Assembly (NCBI RefSeq): GCF_000813845.1
Contig: NZ_JWTB01000012.1
Location: 1 to 64,000, forward strand
Length of the DNA: 64,000 bases
From: Pseudarthrobacter phenanthrenivorans
Lineage (GTDB): Bacteria > Actinomycetota > Actinomycetes > Actinomycetales > Micrococcaceae
Direction: 5' to 3'
Position numbers and translations under genes: made by a program
Shown: piece by piece, positions 24,120 through 32,623 of the stretch
How the letters are laid out: each line of letters begins with the position of its first letter
Numbering within the stretch: position 1 is the first letter of the stretch
The notes under the pieces: model-generated
What the model was told of the DNA's origin: nothing
The model's input: only the letters and a program-made list of their open reading frames with translations
Database searches by the model: none

Positions 24120-24828
24120 TTCGCAGCTGCTGCCCCACGCCGGCGATCCTGCGCAGGGCTTCCTTTGTGGACAGGGGACTCAGTTCGCCGGAATGCCGCG
24201 CCACGAACACACTGACCCACTCCGGATCCGTCTTGGCGTATTCACGCAGCGCCCAGCCGATCGCCTTGCGGATGAAGAACTCCGGATCTGCCATGTTCGG
24301 CTCGATGACGGCTGCAAGCAGGGCCGTGTCGGTCGCCTTCTTCGCCTTGAGCTGCGAGGTGATGGCAGCCCTGCGGATCCACAGCTGCGGATCCCTGCTC
24401 CAGCGCCGAAGCACCGCCGACATCTCCCGGGGGTGCGCCAGCAGCAGGCCGCACAAACGGCCAGCCACCCCGTCGGCATAATCCCACCAGGCGCCCGTGC
24501 GGATGATTTCCTCGTATACCGGCAGCATTGCAAGGTCGCCGGCGACGAGACGGTGCGCCGTCAGGTCGATGGCGGCGTACCGCTCCTCGCGGAAGCCGGA
24601 GCTGCGCCACAGCTCCAGTACCGTGGCCTGCAGCTGCCCGGCGGATGCGGGCGGAAAGTCCCGGGCCGCTGACGCGGCGATGTGCCGGACCTCGGGAACC
24701 CGGACGCCCAGCGATGGCAGGGAAGACTTCATGTACGCCTGGGCTCCCGCCGCGCGCACCGGATCGGCGCGCTTCCCCAGGGCTTCCCTCAGGGCACTGA
24801 TCAGGGCGTGATCGGCGGAGTCTTCCAT
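24112..24828 (-). CDS. DNA alkylation repair protein, AlkD-like
   Basis: A 238-residue all-helical HEAT-repeat protein of the AlkC/AlkD family. Features include YMKSSLPSLGVRVPEVR near the start, GFREERYAAIDLTAH, WWDYADGVAGRLCG, QLWIRRAAITSQL and FFIRKAIGWALREYAKTDPEWV, which match AlkD helices lining the DNA-binding groove. AlkD excises bulky or positively charged alkylated bases. It overlaps the mptB-like gene tail to tail by eight bases. ATG at 24828 lies ahead of the divergent epimerase gene. Confidence 0.85.
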   Translation of the reverse strand: MEDSADHALISALREALGKRADPVRAAGAQAYMKSSLPSLGVRVPEVRHIAASAARDFPPASAGQLQATVLELWRSSGFREERYAAIDLTAHRLVAGDLAMLPVYEEIIRTGAWWDYADGVAGRLCGLLLAHPREMSAVLRRWSRDPQLWIRRAAITSQLKAKKATDTALLAAVIEPNMADPEFFIRKAIGWALREYAKTDPEWVSVFVARHSGELSPLSTKEALRRIAGVGQQLRTR

Positions 24829-24905
24829 GGGGTTACTCTAGCCAGCAGTGCCATCCGGTGAGGTACGCTGATGAGCGCTAACACCGCAATAGTCAAAGGG
24901 GACCC

Positions 24906-25808
24906 ATGTCCGGAACCGATATCCAGCTTGCCCGCGGATCCTACAACGCCACCGTCACCCCCCGCGGCGGGGCGCTGCGCGAACTGCGCTACGGAAACAG
25001 GGACCTGGTGGTGGGTTTTGGCCCGGACGGTCCGGTCCCCGATTACCGGGGCGTCATCTGCGCACCGTGGCCCAACCGGCTTGCCGACGGCACCTACACC
25101 TATCTCGGCACGTCCTATGCTGCCGCAGTCAACGAACCGGAACGGGCCGCAGCACTGCACGGACTGGCCATCCACCAGGCCTGGGAGGTGCTGGAGGCAG
25201 GCTCCAGCCACGCTGTCCTGGGGTGCCGCATCCCTGCCGGCCCGGACTACCCCACCGACCTGGAACTCACGGTCAGCTACCGGCTCTCCGACGACGGCTT
25301 CCACGGCACGGTCCAGGCGGTGAACGCCGGCCCCTCGTCCGCACCCTACGGCGTGTGCCCCCATCCCTATCTGGTGGCCGGCCCGTCCCCGCTCGACGAA
25401 TGGTCGCTGGAGCTGCCGGCCGAGGCCTACCTGGAGGTCACGCCGGACCGGCTGCTACCGGTGGGTATGCGGCCGGTGGACGGGGACCCGTTCGACTTCC
25501 GGGCCCCCCGGCGGCTGGGTGCAGTCAGGATCGACCACGCGTTCACGGACCTCCGCCGGGACAGCGGCGGGACGGCACGGGTGCGGGTGCTGGATCCGTC
25601 GGGAACGGGTGTTGAGCTGGAGTGGGGAAAGAAATGGCCCTGGGTCCAGGTGCACACCGGGGACAAGCCTGTGGGCCCGGACCGGCTGGGCCTGGCCGTT
25701 GAGCCGATGACCTGCCCGCCGGACGCCCTGAACTCAGGCACGGACGTGGTCCACCTGCAGCCGGGTGGCTCCCACTCCGCCTCCTGGACCATCAGGGCCG
25801 TGCGCTAG
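24906..25808 (+). CDS. Aldose 1-epimerase family protein
   Basis: A 300-residue beta-sandwich mutarotase. Substrate-binding landmarks are APWPNRLADGTY, ALHGLAIHQ (His), CPHPYL (catalytic-type His) and LAVEPMTCPPDALNSG with the general-base Glu in VEPM. It interconverts sugar anomers in the cytosol. It is monocistronic, convergent with the esterase gene (four-base overlap at 25805-25808), and lies beside the sugar island, so it may serve the LacI-controlled pathway. Which sugar it prefers cannot be read. Confidence 0.85.
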   Translation: MSGTDIQLARGSYNATVTPRGGALRELRYGNRDLVVGFGPDGPVPDYRGVICAPWPNRLADGTYTYLGTSYAAAVNEPERAAALHGLAIHQAWEVLEAGSSHAVLGCRIPAGPDYPTDLELTVSYRLSDDGFHGTVQAVNAGPSSAPYGVCPHPYLVAGPSPLDEWSLELPAEAYLEVTPDRLLPVGMRPVDGDPFDFRAPRRLGAVRIDHAFTDLRRDSGGTARVRVLDPSGTGVELEWGKKWPWVQVHTGDKPVGPDRLGLAVEPMTCPPDALNSGTDVVHLQPGGSHSASWTIRAVR

Positions 25809-26587
25809 CCGATGCGTCCTGTGGCCGCCTGCGTAACTGCGGGGGAGTCCGCCCATCCCGCACGGTGCAACCATGCGGCGCAGAGCCCGGTCCATTGCGC
25901 GGGGCCGGGTTCGTCCGCTGCCAGGCCCAGGCCGTGCCGCCCTTCCGGGAAGATGTGCAGTTCGGCCGGCACACCGGCGGCGATGAGTGCCCTGGCGTAG
26001 TTCAGGCTGTTGCCCACCGGTACGGCGTCGTCGTCCGCGGTGTGCCACACGAACGCCGGCGGCGTCCGGGGCGTGACGTTCAGTTCCGCTGAGAGGGCCT
26101 GGACAAGGTCCGGCGACGGCGCGTCGCCGAGGAGGTTCGCGAGCGATGCCTGGTGCGTTTCATGCGTCAGGGACGCCACGGGGTAGCACAGTACCGAAAG
26201 GTCCGGAACGGCCCCGGGCACGTCCAGGTCCGCGTTGCCGGTGGCTGCTGCCGTCGCCAGGGTCGCCGCCAGATGGCCGCCCGCCGAGAAGCCCAGAACG
26301 CCGACGCGATCCCGGTCCACCTCGAGACCGTGCTGCCCGCCGCGGATGTGGAGCATGGCTTCCTTGGCATCCGTCAACGGGGCCGGGTGCCGGTCCGGGG
26401 CCACCCGGTAGCGGAGCACGAAAGCATGGATGCCCAGCGAGGCGAGCCATTCGGCCACCGGTTCCGCTTCATGGTCCGCCTGGCGGGCGTAGCCTCCACC
26501 CGGAAGGACCAGGACAGCAGGGCGCCGCCCGGGCGCCCCGCCGTCTTGGCGGGCCGGAACAGCGGTAAGTCCACGCGGGCCCGTCAT
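25805..26587 (-). CDS. Alpha/beta hydrolase, acetyl-esterase-like
   Basis: A 260-residue cytosolic hydrolase. LPGGGYARQADHE at 28-40 is the oxyanion region, GFSAGG at 99-104 holds nucleophile S101, WHTADDDAVP the catalytic Asp, and GRHGLGLA the His. It resembles bacterial acetyl-xylan/sugar esterases (BD-FAE-like). Its ATG overlaps the stop of the LacI gene by four bases, so regulator and esterase are co-expressed. That coupling suggests it deacylates the sugar used by the divergent operon, an inference. Confidence 0.83.
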   Translation of the reverse strand: MTGPRGLTAVPARQDGGAPGRRPAVLVLPGGGYARQADHEAEPVAEWLASLGIHAFVLRYRVAPDRHPAPLTDAKEAMLHIRGGQHGLEVDRDRVGVLGFSAGGHLAATLATAAATGNADLDVPGAVPDLSVLCYPVASLTHETHQASLANLLGDAPSPDLVQALSAELNVTPRTPPAFVWHTADDDAVPVGNSLNYARALIAAGVPAELHIFPEGRHGLGLAADEPGPAQWTGLCAAWLHRAGWADSPAVTQAATGRIG

Positions 26588-27663
26588 GCCGCCTGCTCCG
26601 TGCTGCGCCGCAGCGTGACCTCACCGGAGATCCCGCCAGGGGACGCTCCGTCGTCGTCGCCGTTGTCCTGGTGCCGGCCGGTGGCCCGGGTGGCCAGCCG
26701 GCCGATGTCCTCCAGGGGCAGGCGGACCGTGGACAGGGCCGGGCGGAAATCGCGGAGGGTCTCGATGTCGTCAAAGCCGGCAATTGCGGCGTCGCGGGGG
26801 ATGCGCAGCCCTTCCGACCGCAGCGCCGCTGCGGCCCCAATGGCCATCACGTCGTTGACGGCGAAAATGCACAGCTTCGGCGCGGCCGCGCCCCCGGAGG
26901 CCGCCGCCGTGATCCGTGCAGCCAGCTGCAGGCCTGCATCGTAGCCGCCGGACCTGTTGAAGGTGGTCCGCAGCACCTCTGCCGCCCGGTGCCCGGCCTG
27001 CTCCAGGCCTTCCTGGAAGCCGCGGACGCGGTCATCGGAGGTCAGCAGCCCCTCGGGCCCGGCCACGATCACGAATTCTCCATCCCAACCGGCGGCAAGT
27101 TCGGTGGCGAGCTGCCCGGCCAGCTCCTGGTTGGGAACCTTCAGTACGTGGTAGCCCTCCTGCGCGGCGGCCCCCACCACCGGATGCCCCACAACGGCGA
27201 CTTGGCCTCCGTTGCGGCAGTACCGGTCCAGTTCGGCCGCGAGTTCGGCGTTGCCCTCGGCGTCTTCATCCCGGCACGAACGCGAGCCGGCAATCACAAT
27301 GGAGTCGGCGCGGCGGGCCGCGAATGCGGCCACCGCTTCCTTTTCCTCGGCAGGGCCGCCGCCGGTGGTGGCGAGCAGCACCATCTTGCGCTGCTCCCGG
27401 GCAGCCTCCTGCACGCCCCTGGCAATCGCTGCGAAGTAGGGGTCGGCGATGTCATGGACGATCAGGCCGATCAGGCCGGAGCTGGATTTCGCCAGCCCCT
27501 GGGCCTGGGCATTGGGAATGTAACCCAGGGAGTCCGCTGCCTGCCGGACCCGCTCGGCAATGTCCTTGCCAGGCTTGCGCGCTGACCCGTTCAGCACGCG
27601 CGACGCGGTAGCGGGGGAGACGCCGGCCAGGCGGGCCACCTCGGTAAGGGTACTTGCAGCCAC
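26584..27663 (-). CDS. LacI-family transcriptional regulator
   Basis: A 359-residue repressor. The helix-turn-helix is at the very start (STLTEVARLAGVSPATASRVLNG), followed by the hinge and a periplasmic-binding-like effector domain (GLIGLIVHDIADPYFAAIARG, FAVNDVMAIGAAAALRSEG). GTG at 27663 is chosen: AGGAG is six bases upstream and the HTH begins at once. It is divergent from the Gfo/Idh-DUF993-TIM operon and the space between holds two LacI-type palindromes. It most likely represses that operon and its own esterase until a sugar or sugar derivative binds. Confidence 0.9.
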   Translation of the reverse strand: MAASTLTEVARLAGVSPATASRVLNGSARKPGKDIAERVRQAADSLGYIPNAQAQGLAKSSSGLIGLIVHDIADPYFAAIARGVQEAAREQRKMVLLATTGGGPAEEKEAVAAFAARRADSIVIAGSRSCRDEDAEGNAELAAELDRYCRNGGQVAVVGHPVVGAAAQEGYHVLKVPNQELAGQLATELAAGWDGEFVIVAGPEGLLTSDDRVRGFQEGLEQAGHRAAEVLRTTFNRSGGYDAGLQLAARITAAASGGAAAPKLCIFAVNDVMAIGAAAALRSEGLRIPRDAAIAGFDDIETLRDFRPALSTVRLPLEDIGRLATRATGRHQDNGDDDGASPGGISGEVTLRRSTEQAA

Positions 27664-27727
27664 TTCATCTCCTGCGGTTCGGGGGAACTCAAGGCCTCTG
27701 CACATTATGTCAGTTCAAACTACTTCC

Positions 27728-27791
27728 GGAAAGCGCTTGCCAACCGCAAGCGCGCCGTGCATCATAGAAGCAGTGGGAATGCGCTTTCCCA
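27728..27791 (+). promoter_or_regulatory. Promoter with two LacI-type operators
   Basis: Operator 1, GGAAAGCGCTTGCC (27728-27741), has the palindromic core AAGCGCTT. Operator 2 at 27774-27791 has TGGGAA and TTCCCA arms about TGCGCT. TTGCCA (27737-27742) and CATCAT (27760-27765) with a 17-base spacer form a good promoter, so operator 1 covers the -35 and operator 2 lies just past +1. The site centres are about 48 bases apart. Confidence 0.75.
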
Positions 27792-27830
27792 GTTAGCTTG
27801 AGTTACTTGCTCACTCACCGTGGAGGACAC

Positions 27831-29000
27831 ATGGGCTTCGAAACGAAAACAATCCGCATTGCCATGAACGGCATCACCGGCCGGATGGGCTACCGCCAGC
27901 ACCTGCTGCGTTCCATCCTGCCCATCCGCGATGCCGGCGGCTTCACGCTCGAGGACGGGACCCGCGTCCAGGTCGAGCCCATCCTGGTGGGCCGCAACGA
28001 GGCCAAGATCCGCGAGCTCGCCGAAAAGCACAAGGTCGCCGAATGGACCACCGACCTGGACGCCGTGATCAACGACCCCACAGTCGATGTCGTGTTCGAT
28101 GCTTCCATGACCAGCCTCCGCGCCGCCACGCTGAAGAAGGCCATGCAGGCCGGCAAGCACATCTTCACCGAGAAGCCCACGGCGGAAACGCTGGAGGAGG
28201 CCATCGAGCTGGCCCGCATCGGCAAGCAAGCCGGCGTCACGGCGGGCGTCGTGCACGACAAGCTCTACCTCCCCGGCCTGGTCAAGCTGCGGCGCCTGGT
28301 GGATGAAGGCTTCTTCGGCCGTATCCTGTCCATTCGGGGAGAGTTCGGCTACTGGGTCTTCGAGGGCGACGTGCAGGCTGCGCAGCGGCCGTCGTGGAAC
28401 TACCGCAAGGAAGACGGCGGCGGAATGACCACCGACATGTTCTGCCACTGGAACTACGTCCTGGAAGGCATCATCGGCAAGGTCAAGAGCGTCAACGCCA
28501 AGACCGCCACGCACATCCCCACCCGCTGGGACGAGGCAGGCAAGGAATACAAGGCCACCGCGGACGACGCCTCCTACGGCATCTTCGAGCTCGAGACCCC
28601 CGGCGGCGACGAGGTCATCGGCCAGATCAACTCCTCCTGGGCCGTGCGCGTGTACCGGGACGAGCTGGTGGAATTCCAGGTGGACGGCACCCTCGGCTCC
28701 GCCGTGGCAGGCCTGAACAAGTGCGTCGCCCAGCAGCGCGCCCACACCCCCAAGCCCGTTTGGAACCCCGACCTGCCCGTCACCGAATCCTTCCGCGACC
28801 AGTGGCAGGACGTTCCCGCCAACGCCGAACTCGACAACGGTTTCAAGCTGCAGTGGGAGGAATTCCTCCGCGACGTCGTGGCAGGCCGGGAACACCGTTT
28901 CGGCCTGCTTTCCGCGGCCCGCGGGGTCCAGCTCGCCGAACTTGGCCTGCAGTCCAGCGCCGAACGCCGCACCCTCGACATCCCGGAGATCACGCTCTAA
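27831..29000 (+). CDS. Gfo/Idh/MocA-family oxidoreductase
   Basis: A 389-residue NAD(P)-dependent sugar dehydrogenase. The N-terminal Rossmann fold has an unusual glycine motif, NGITGRMGYRQ at 13-23 (closer to the dihydrodipicolinate reductase style), and EKP at 114-116 with catalytic-type K115; the C-terminal alpha/beta domain carries GGGMTTDMFCHWNY with the His of the active site. ATG at 27831 has GGAGG at 27822-27826. It begins a three-gene operon under two LacI-type operators; its stop shares one base with the DUF993 start. The substrate is unknown, presumably a sugar or glycoside oxidised to a keto form. Confidence 0.85.
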   Translation: MGFETKTIRIAMNGITGRMGYRQHLLRSILPIRDAGGFTLEDGTRVQVEPILVGRNEAKIRELAEKHKVAEWTTDLDAVINDPTVDVVFDASMTSLRAATLKKAMQAGKHIFTEKPTAETLEEAIELARIGKQAGVTAGVVHDKLYLPGLVKLRRLVDEGFFGRILSIRGEFGYWVFEGDVQAAQRPSWNYRKEDGGGMTTDMFCHWNYVLEGIIGKVKSVNAKTATHIPTRWDEAGKEYKATADDASYGIFELETPGGDEVIGQINSSWAVRVYRDELVEFQVDGTLGSAVAGLNKCVAQQRAHTPKPVWNPDLPVTESFRDQWQDVPANAELDNGFKLQWEEFLRDVVAGREHRFGLLSAARGVQLAELGLQSSAERRTLDIPEITL

Positions 29001-30214
29001 TGACTTCCCTCATCCTTCCCTCCGAAGACGGCGGCACCAGGGAGTACCGCCTGCAGGGCGGCACCACCTGGGCCCGCCCCACGGCCCCGCTGACCGCGCG
29101 CCGCGCCTACGCGGCCGCCCACGTCATCCCCGAGGTGCTGGCCGACAACACACCCGGCGCCCCTGCCCGGCTGGACTGGGACGCCACCATGGCGTACCGG
29201 CACGAGCTGTGGTCCTACGGCCTGGGCGTTGCCGATGCCATGGACACCGCGCAGCGCGGCATGGGCCTGGACTGGGCCGCCACACAGCAGCTCATTAAGC
29301 GCACCGGTGTGGAAGCCGCCTCGGTGGTGTCCGCCGGCAACCCGGCCACCGCCGGAAAATCCGTCCGTGACCTCGTCTCCTGCGGCGCCGGCACCGACCA
29401 GCTCGACCTTGACACGGTGCCCACCGGCGAAGCCGGACTCAAGGCTGTGCTCGAGGCCTACCGCGAACAGATCGCCGTTATCAGCGAGGCCGGTCCCAAG
29501 GTCATCCTCATGGCATCCCGGGCCCTCGCCAAGGCAGCCCGCGTGCCCGAGGACTACCTGGCGGTGTACTCCACCCTGCTGCAGGAAGTGGACCAGCCCG
29601 TCATCCTGCACTGGCTGGGCACCATGTTCGATCCCGCGCTGGCCGGTTACTGGGGCTCCGACGACGTTGCCGCCGCCACCGACACCTTCCTCGGCCTCAT
29701 CCGGGACAACGCGGACAAGGTGGACGGCGTCAAGGTCTCGCTGTTGGATGCCGGCCACGAGGTTGCGCTGCGTGCGGCACTGCCCGAAGGGGTCCGCCTC
29801 TACACCGGTGACGACTTCAACTACCCGGAGCTCATCGACGGCGACGGCACGCACCACTCCGACGCCCTGCTGGGTATCTTCGCGGCCATCTACCCTGCAG
29901 CCTCCGTGGCCCTGCAGAACTACGACGCCGGAAACGCCGCCAAGGCGCGGGAAATCCTTGACTCCACCCGGGAACTGGGCAAGCACATCTTCAGCGCCCC
30001 CACGTTCTACTACAAGACCGGCATCGCCTTCATGTCGTGGCTCAACGGCAAGCAGCCCGGCTTCCAGATGGTGGGCGGCCTGCATTCCGGGCGTTCGGTG
30101 TGCCACCTGGCCCGGACCTTCGAACTGGCAGACAAGGCAGGCCTGCTCAAGGATCCCGCATTGGCCGCCTTCCGGATGTCCGACTACCTGCGCATCAACG
30201 GGGTGGGAGTATGA
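29000..30214 (+). CDS. DUF993 family protein (DHDPS-like TIM barrel)
   Basis: A 404-residue protein of DUF993. It has the barrel plan of dihydrodipicolinate synthase/N-acetylneuraminate lyase: VYSTLLQEVDQPVILHW at 189-205 equals the strand usually ending in Y-N, and K245 in VDGVKVSLLD takes the position of the Schiff-base lysine, followed by TGDDFNYPELI. The usual tyrosine is replaced by His/Trp (LHWLG). A class I aldolase or lyase role is plausible. Its start and the next start overlap their neighbours (TAATG, ATGA), so the three proteins are made together. No member function is known to me. Confidence 0.82.
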   Translation: MTSLILPSEDGGTREYRLQGGTTWARPTAPLTARRAYAAAHVIPEVLADNTPGAPARLDWDATMAYRHELWSYGLGVADAMDTAQRGMGLDWAATQQLIKRTGVEAASVVSAGNPATAGKSVRDLVSCGAGTDQLDLDTVPTGEAGLKAVLEAYREQIAVISEAGPKVILMASRALAKAARVPEDYLAVYSTLLQEVDQPVILHWLGTMFDPALAGYWGSDDVAAATDTFLGLIRDNADKVDGVKVSLLDAGHEVALRAALPEGVRLYTGDDFNYPELIDGDGTHHSDALLGIFAAIYPAASVALQNYDAGNAAKAREILDSTRELGKHIFSAPTFYYKTGIAFMSWLNGKQPGFQMVGGLHSGRSVCHLARTFELADKAGLLKDPALAAFRMSDYLRINGVGV

Positions 30215-31050
30215 GCGACTTTTCCCGCCTGTCCATCAACAGCGCCACCACCAAGAAGTGGACCCTCGCCGAAGTGGTGGAGGGCTGCGTCAAAGCCGGC
30301 ATTCCTGCCATCGGCCCATGGCGCGACCGCGTCGAGGAGGCCGGGCTGGACAAGGCAGCACGCCTGATCAAGGACGCGGGATTGCGCGTTTCCTCGCTGT
30401 GCCGGGGCGGCTTCCTCACCGCCGCCGACGCCGACGGCCAGGCCGCCGCGCTCGCCGACAACCGCGCCGCCATCCTTGAGGCCGTGGCCCTGGACACCCG
30501 GGAACTCTTCCTGGTGGTGGGCGGGCTGGCCCCGGGTGAGAAGGACGTGGTGGCCGCCCGGCAGCGCGTGGCTGACCGTCTTGCCGACCTCGTCCCGTTT
30601 GCGGAGGAAAACGGGGTCCGCCTGGTCCTTGAGCCGCTGCACCCGATGTACGCCGCGGACCGTGCGCTGATCTCCACCCTTGGCCAGGCCCTGGACCTCG
30701 CCGCACCGTTCGACGCCGCAACGGTTGGCGTCGCCGTCGACACCTTCCACGTCTGGTGGGACCCGGAACTGAAGGGGCAGATCGAACGCGCCGGCCGGGA
30801 ACACCGGATCGCCTCCTACCAGGTGTGCGACTTCACCATGCCCATCGCCGCCGATCCCCTGCTCTCCCGCGGATACATGGGCGACGGCGTGGTGGACTTC
30901 GCCACGATCAGCACCTGGGTGCGCGACGCCGGCTACACGGGCGATATCGAAGTGGAGATCTTCAACCAGGAGATCTGGGACACGGACGGCAACACTGTCC
31001 TGGCAACGGTCAAGGAACGCTACGCGGAGCTCGTCCTCCCGTACGCCTGA
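30211..31050 (+). CDS. Sugar phosphate isomerase/epimerase-like TIM barrel (IolE-like)
   Basis: A 279-residue AP endonuclease-family-2 barrel. Metal ligands are visible as E in LVLEPLHP, D and H in VAVDTFHVWW, H and further acids toward VEVEIFNQEIW (Glu). Relatives include inosose dehydratase, hydroxypyruvate isomerase and 3-ketoglycoside-acting enzymes. As the last gene of the operon, after a Gfo/Idh dehydrogenase and the DUF993 aldolase-like protein, it probably isomerises or dehydrates the keto-sugar made by the first enzyme. It overlaps DUF993 by four bases and is followed by a strong bidirectional terminator. Confidence 0.83.
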   Translation: MSDFSRLSINSATTKKWTLAEVVEGCVKAGIPAIGPWRDRVEEAGLDKAARLIKDAGLRVSSLCRGGFLTAADADGQAAALADNRAAILEAVALDTRELFLVVGGLAPGEKDVVAARQRVADRLADLVPFAEENGVRLVLEPLHPMYAADRALISTLGQALDLAAPFDAATVGVAVDTFHVWWDPELKGQIERAGREHRIASYQVCDFTMPIAADPLLSRGYMGDGVVDFATISTWVRDAGYTGDIEVEIFNQEIWDTDGNTVLATVKERYAELVLPYA

Positions 31051-31116
31051 GTGGCCCGGACCCAACAGACCCGCGGGTTCCCGCTACGTCACGGCAGGAG
31101 CCCGCGCACCACATGG

Positions 31117-31165
31117 AAGGACCCGCCCCGGCGGTGGTGACCACCGCCGGGCCGGGTCCTTTCTT
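31117..31165 (+). terminator. Bidirectional terminator between the sugar operon and xylB
   Basis: A 21-bp stem (31117-31137 with 31141-31161, one mismatch) with loop TGA and a TTTCTTT tail on the plus strand; CCTT/AAGG ends suit the minus strand too. It lies between convergent transcripts. Confidence 0.85.
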
Positions 31166-31201
31166 TGCGCTCTCTCTTCCTCGTACTGCTTGTCCCCGTC
31201 C

Positions 31202-32620
31202 CTAGGCGTACAGCGCGGCGAACCGGCGGTACCTCGCCAGCACGCCGGCGTCGTCCTTCCCCTCTGGAAGGTCGACGGCGTCTGCCGCCCAGGCAGGGAA
31301 GCGTCCGGTGAGTGCCGCGGCGGCCTGCCGGGCCGCACCGTCGGCCACGTATTCCCCGGGCTGGGGAACGGTAACGGGGGCTGACAGCAGGGCTGCCGCA
31401 ACTTCCTGGACGGCGGTGGACTGGGCGCCCCCGCCCACCAGCAGGATCCGCCGGGCGGCAACCCCCTGCGCCTGTAGTGCCGCCAGGCCGTCCGCCAGGG
31501 AACAGACCACGCCTTCGACGGCGGCACGCGCCAGGTTGGCGGGGGTGTAGTTGGCGCGGGTGATGCCTTGCAGCGATCCCGTGGCGTCCGGCAGGTTGGG
31601 CGTGCGCTCGCCGTCGAAGTATGGGACCAGAGTCAGGCCGCCCGCTCCGGGTGCTGCCGACAGGGCCAGCCGGTTGAACTCCGGCAGGTCCACGCCCAGC
31701 AGCCCGGCTGTGGCATCGAAAATCAAGGTGGCATTCAGGGTGCAGACCAGGGGCAGGTAATGCCCTGCTGCGTCGGCAAATCCGGCCACCAGTCCCGAGG
31801 CATCCGCCGCCGGCGTCTCCGAAACGGCAAACACGGTCCCGGAGGTACCCAGCGACACCACGACGTCACCTAATCCTGCGCCGGCACCCAGGGCGGCGGC
31901 CGCATTGTCACCGGCACCGGCGGCCAGGAGGCTGCCCGCGGGCGTCCGTCCTGCCGCTTCAAGGGGGCCCAGCACCCTCGGCAGGACCGGGACATGCCCC
32001 AGGGCCGCGGACACGGCGTCGTTGAGGTAAGCACCCTCCGCTGCCGAGTAGTACCCGGTTCCCGAGGCGTCTGAGCGGTCAGTGGCAAGCGCGGCCAGGC
32101 CGTCCTTGCCGCTGCCGGGGCCGTAACCGGCAAGCCGCCAGGTCAGCCAGTCGTGGGGAAGGCACACGGCGGCTACTTTTGCCGCGTTGTCCGGTTCGTT
32201 GGCCGCGAGCCAGTGGAGCTTGGTCAGGGTCAGCGAGGCCACTGGGACCGTGCCCGTGGCGCCGGCCCAGTAGCGGGCGCCGGCGGCGGGATCGCCACCG
32301 CCCGCGCTCTCAATCAGCTGCGCCGCTGCGCCGGCGCTGCGGGTGTCATTCCACAGCAGCGCCGGCCGGACCACGGCACCGTCCGCATCAAGGCAGACCA
32401 TGCCGTGCTGCTGGCCCCCGACGGAGACCGCGGCGACGTCATCCAGCCCACCGGCGTCGGCCGCCGCTTTTTGCAGCGCCGTCCACCAGTGGTCCGGATG
32501 GACTTCCGTGCCTTCAGGATGGCTGGCACGGCCCTGCCGCGCCAGTGCTCCCGTGCCCGCGTCACGGATGACGACTTTGCAGGACTGGGTGGAGCTGTCG
32601 ATGCCTGCAACGAGCACCAT
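31202..32620 (-). CDS. xylB: Xylulokinase
   Basis: A 472-residue FGGY-family kinase phosphorylating D-xylulose to xylulose 5-phosphate. Landmarks: [12 protein letters not shown] at the ATP-binding start, [38 protein letters not shown] with the catalytic-type Asp, SLGTSGTVF, and the C-terminal LLVGGGAQS. It begins three bases after the xylA stop, so xylA-xylB is one operon. Slightly shorter than E. coli XylB (484). Confidence 0.93.
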   Translation of the reverse strand: MVLVAGIDSSTQSCKVVIRDAGTGALARQGRASHPEGTEVHPDHWWTALQKAAADAGGLDDVAAVSVGGQQHGMVCLDADGAVVRPALLWNDTRSAGAAAQLIESAGGGDPAAGARYWAGATGTVPVASLTLTKLHWLAANEPDNAAKVAAVCLPHDWLTWRLAGYGPGSGKDGLAALATDRSDASGTGYYSAAEGAYLNDAVSAALGHVPVLPRVLGPLEAAGRTPAGSLLAAGAGDNAAAALGAGAGLGDVVVSLGTSGTVFAVSETPAADASGLVAGFADAAGHYLPLVCTLNATLIFDATAGLLGVDLPEFNRLALSAAPGAGGLTLVPYFDGERTPNLPDATGSLQGITRANYTPANLARAAVEGVVCSLADGLAALQAQGVAARRILLVGGGAQSTAVQEVAAALLSAPVTVPQPGEYVADGAARQAAAALTGRFPAWAADAVDLPEGKDDAGVLARYRRFAALYA

Positions 32621-32623
32621 GGC

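Noticed and set aside
28394..28999. N-terminal extension of the DUF993 gene
   Set aside because: Alternate frame of the Gfo/Idh gene; the true start is the ATG overlapping that gene's stop.
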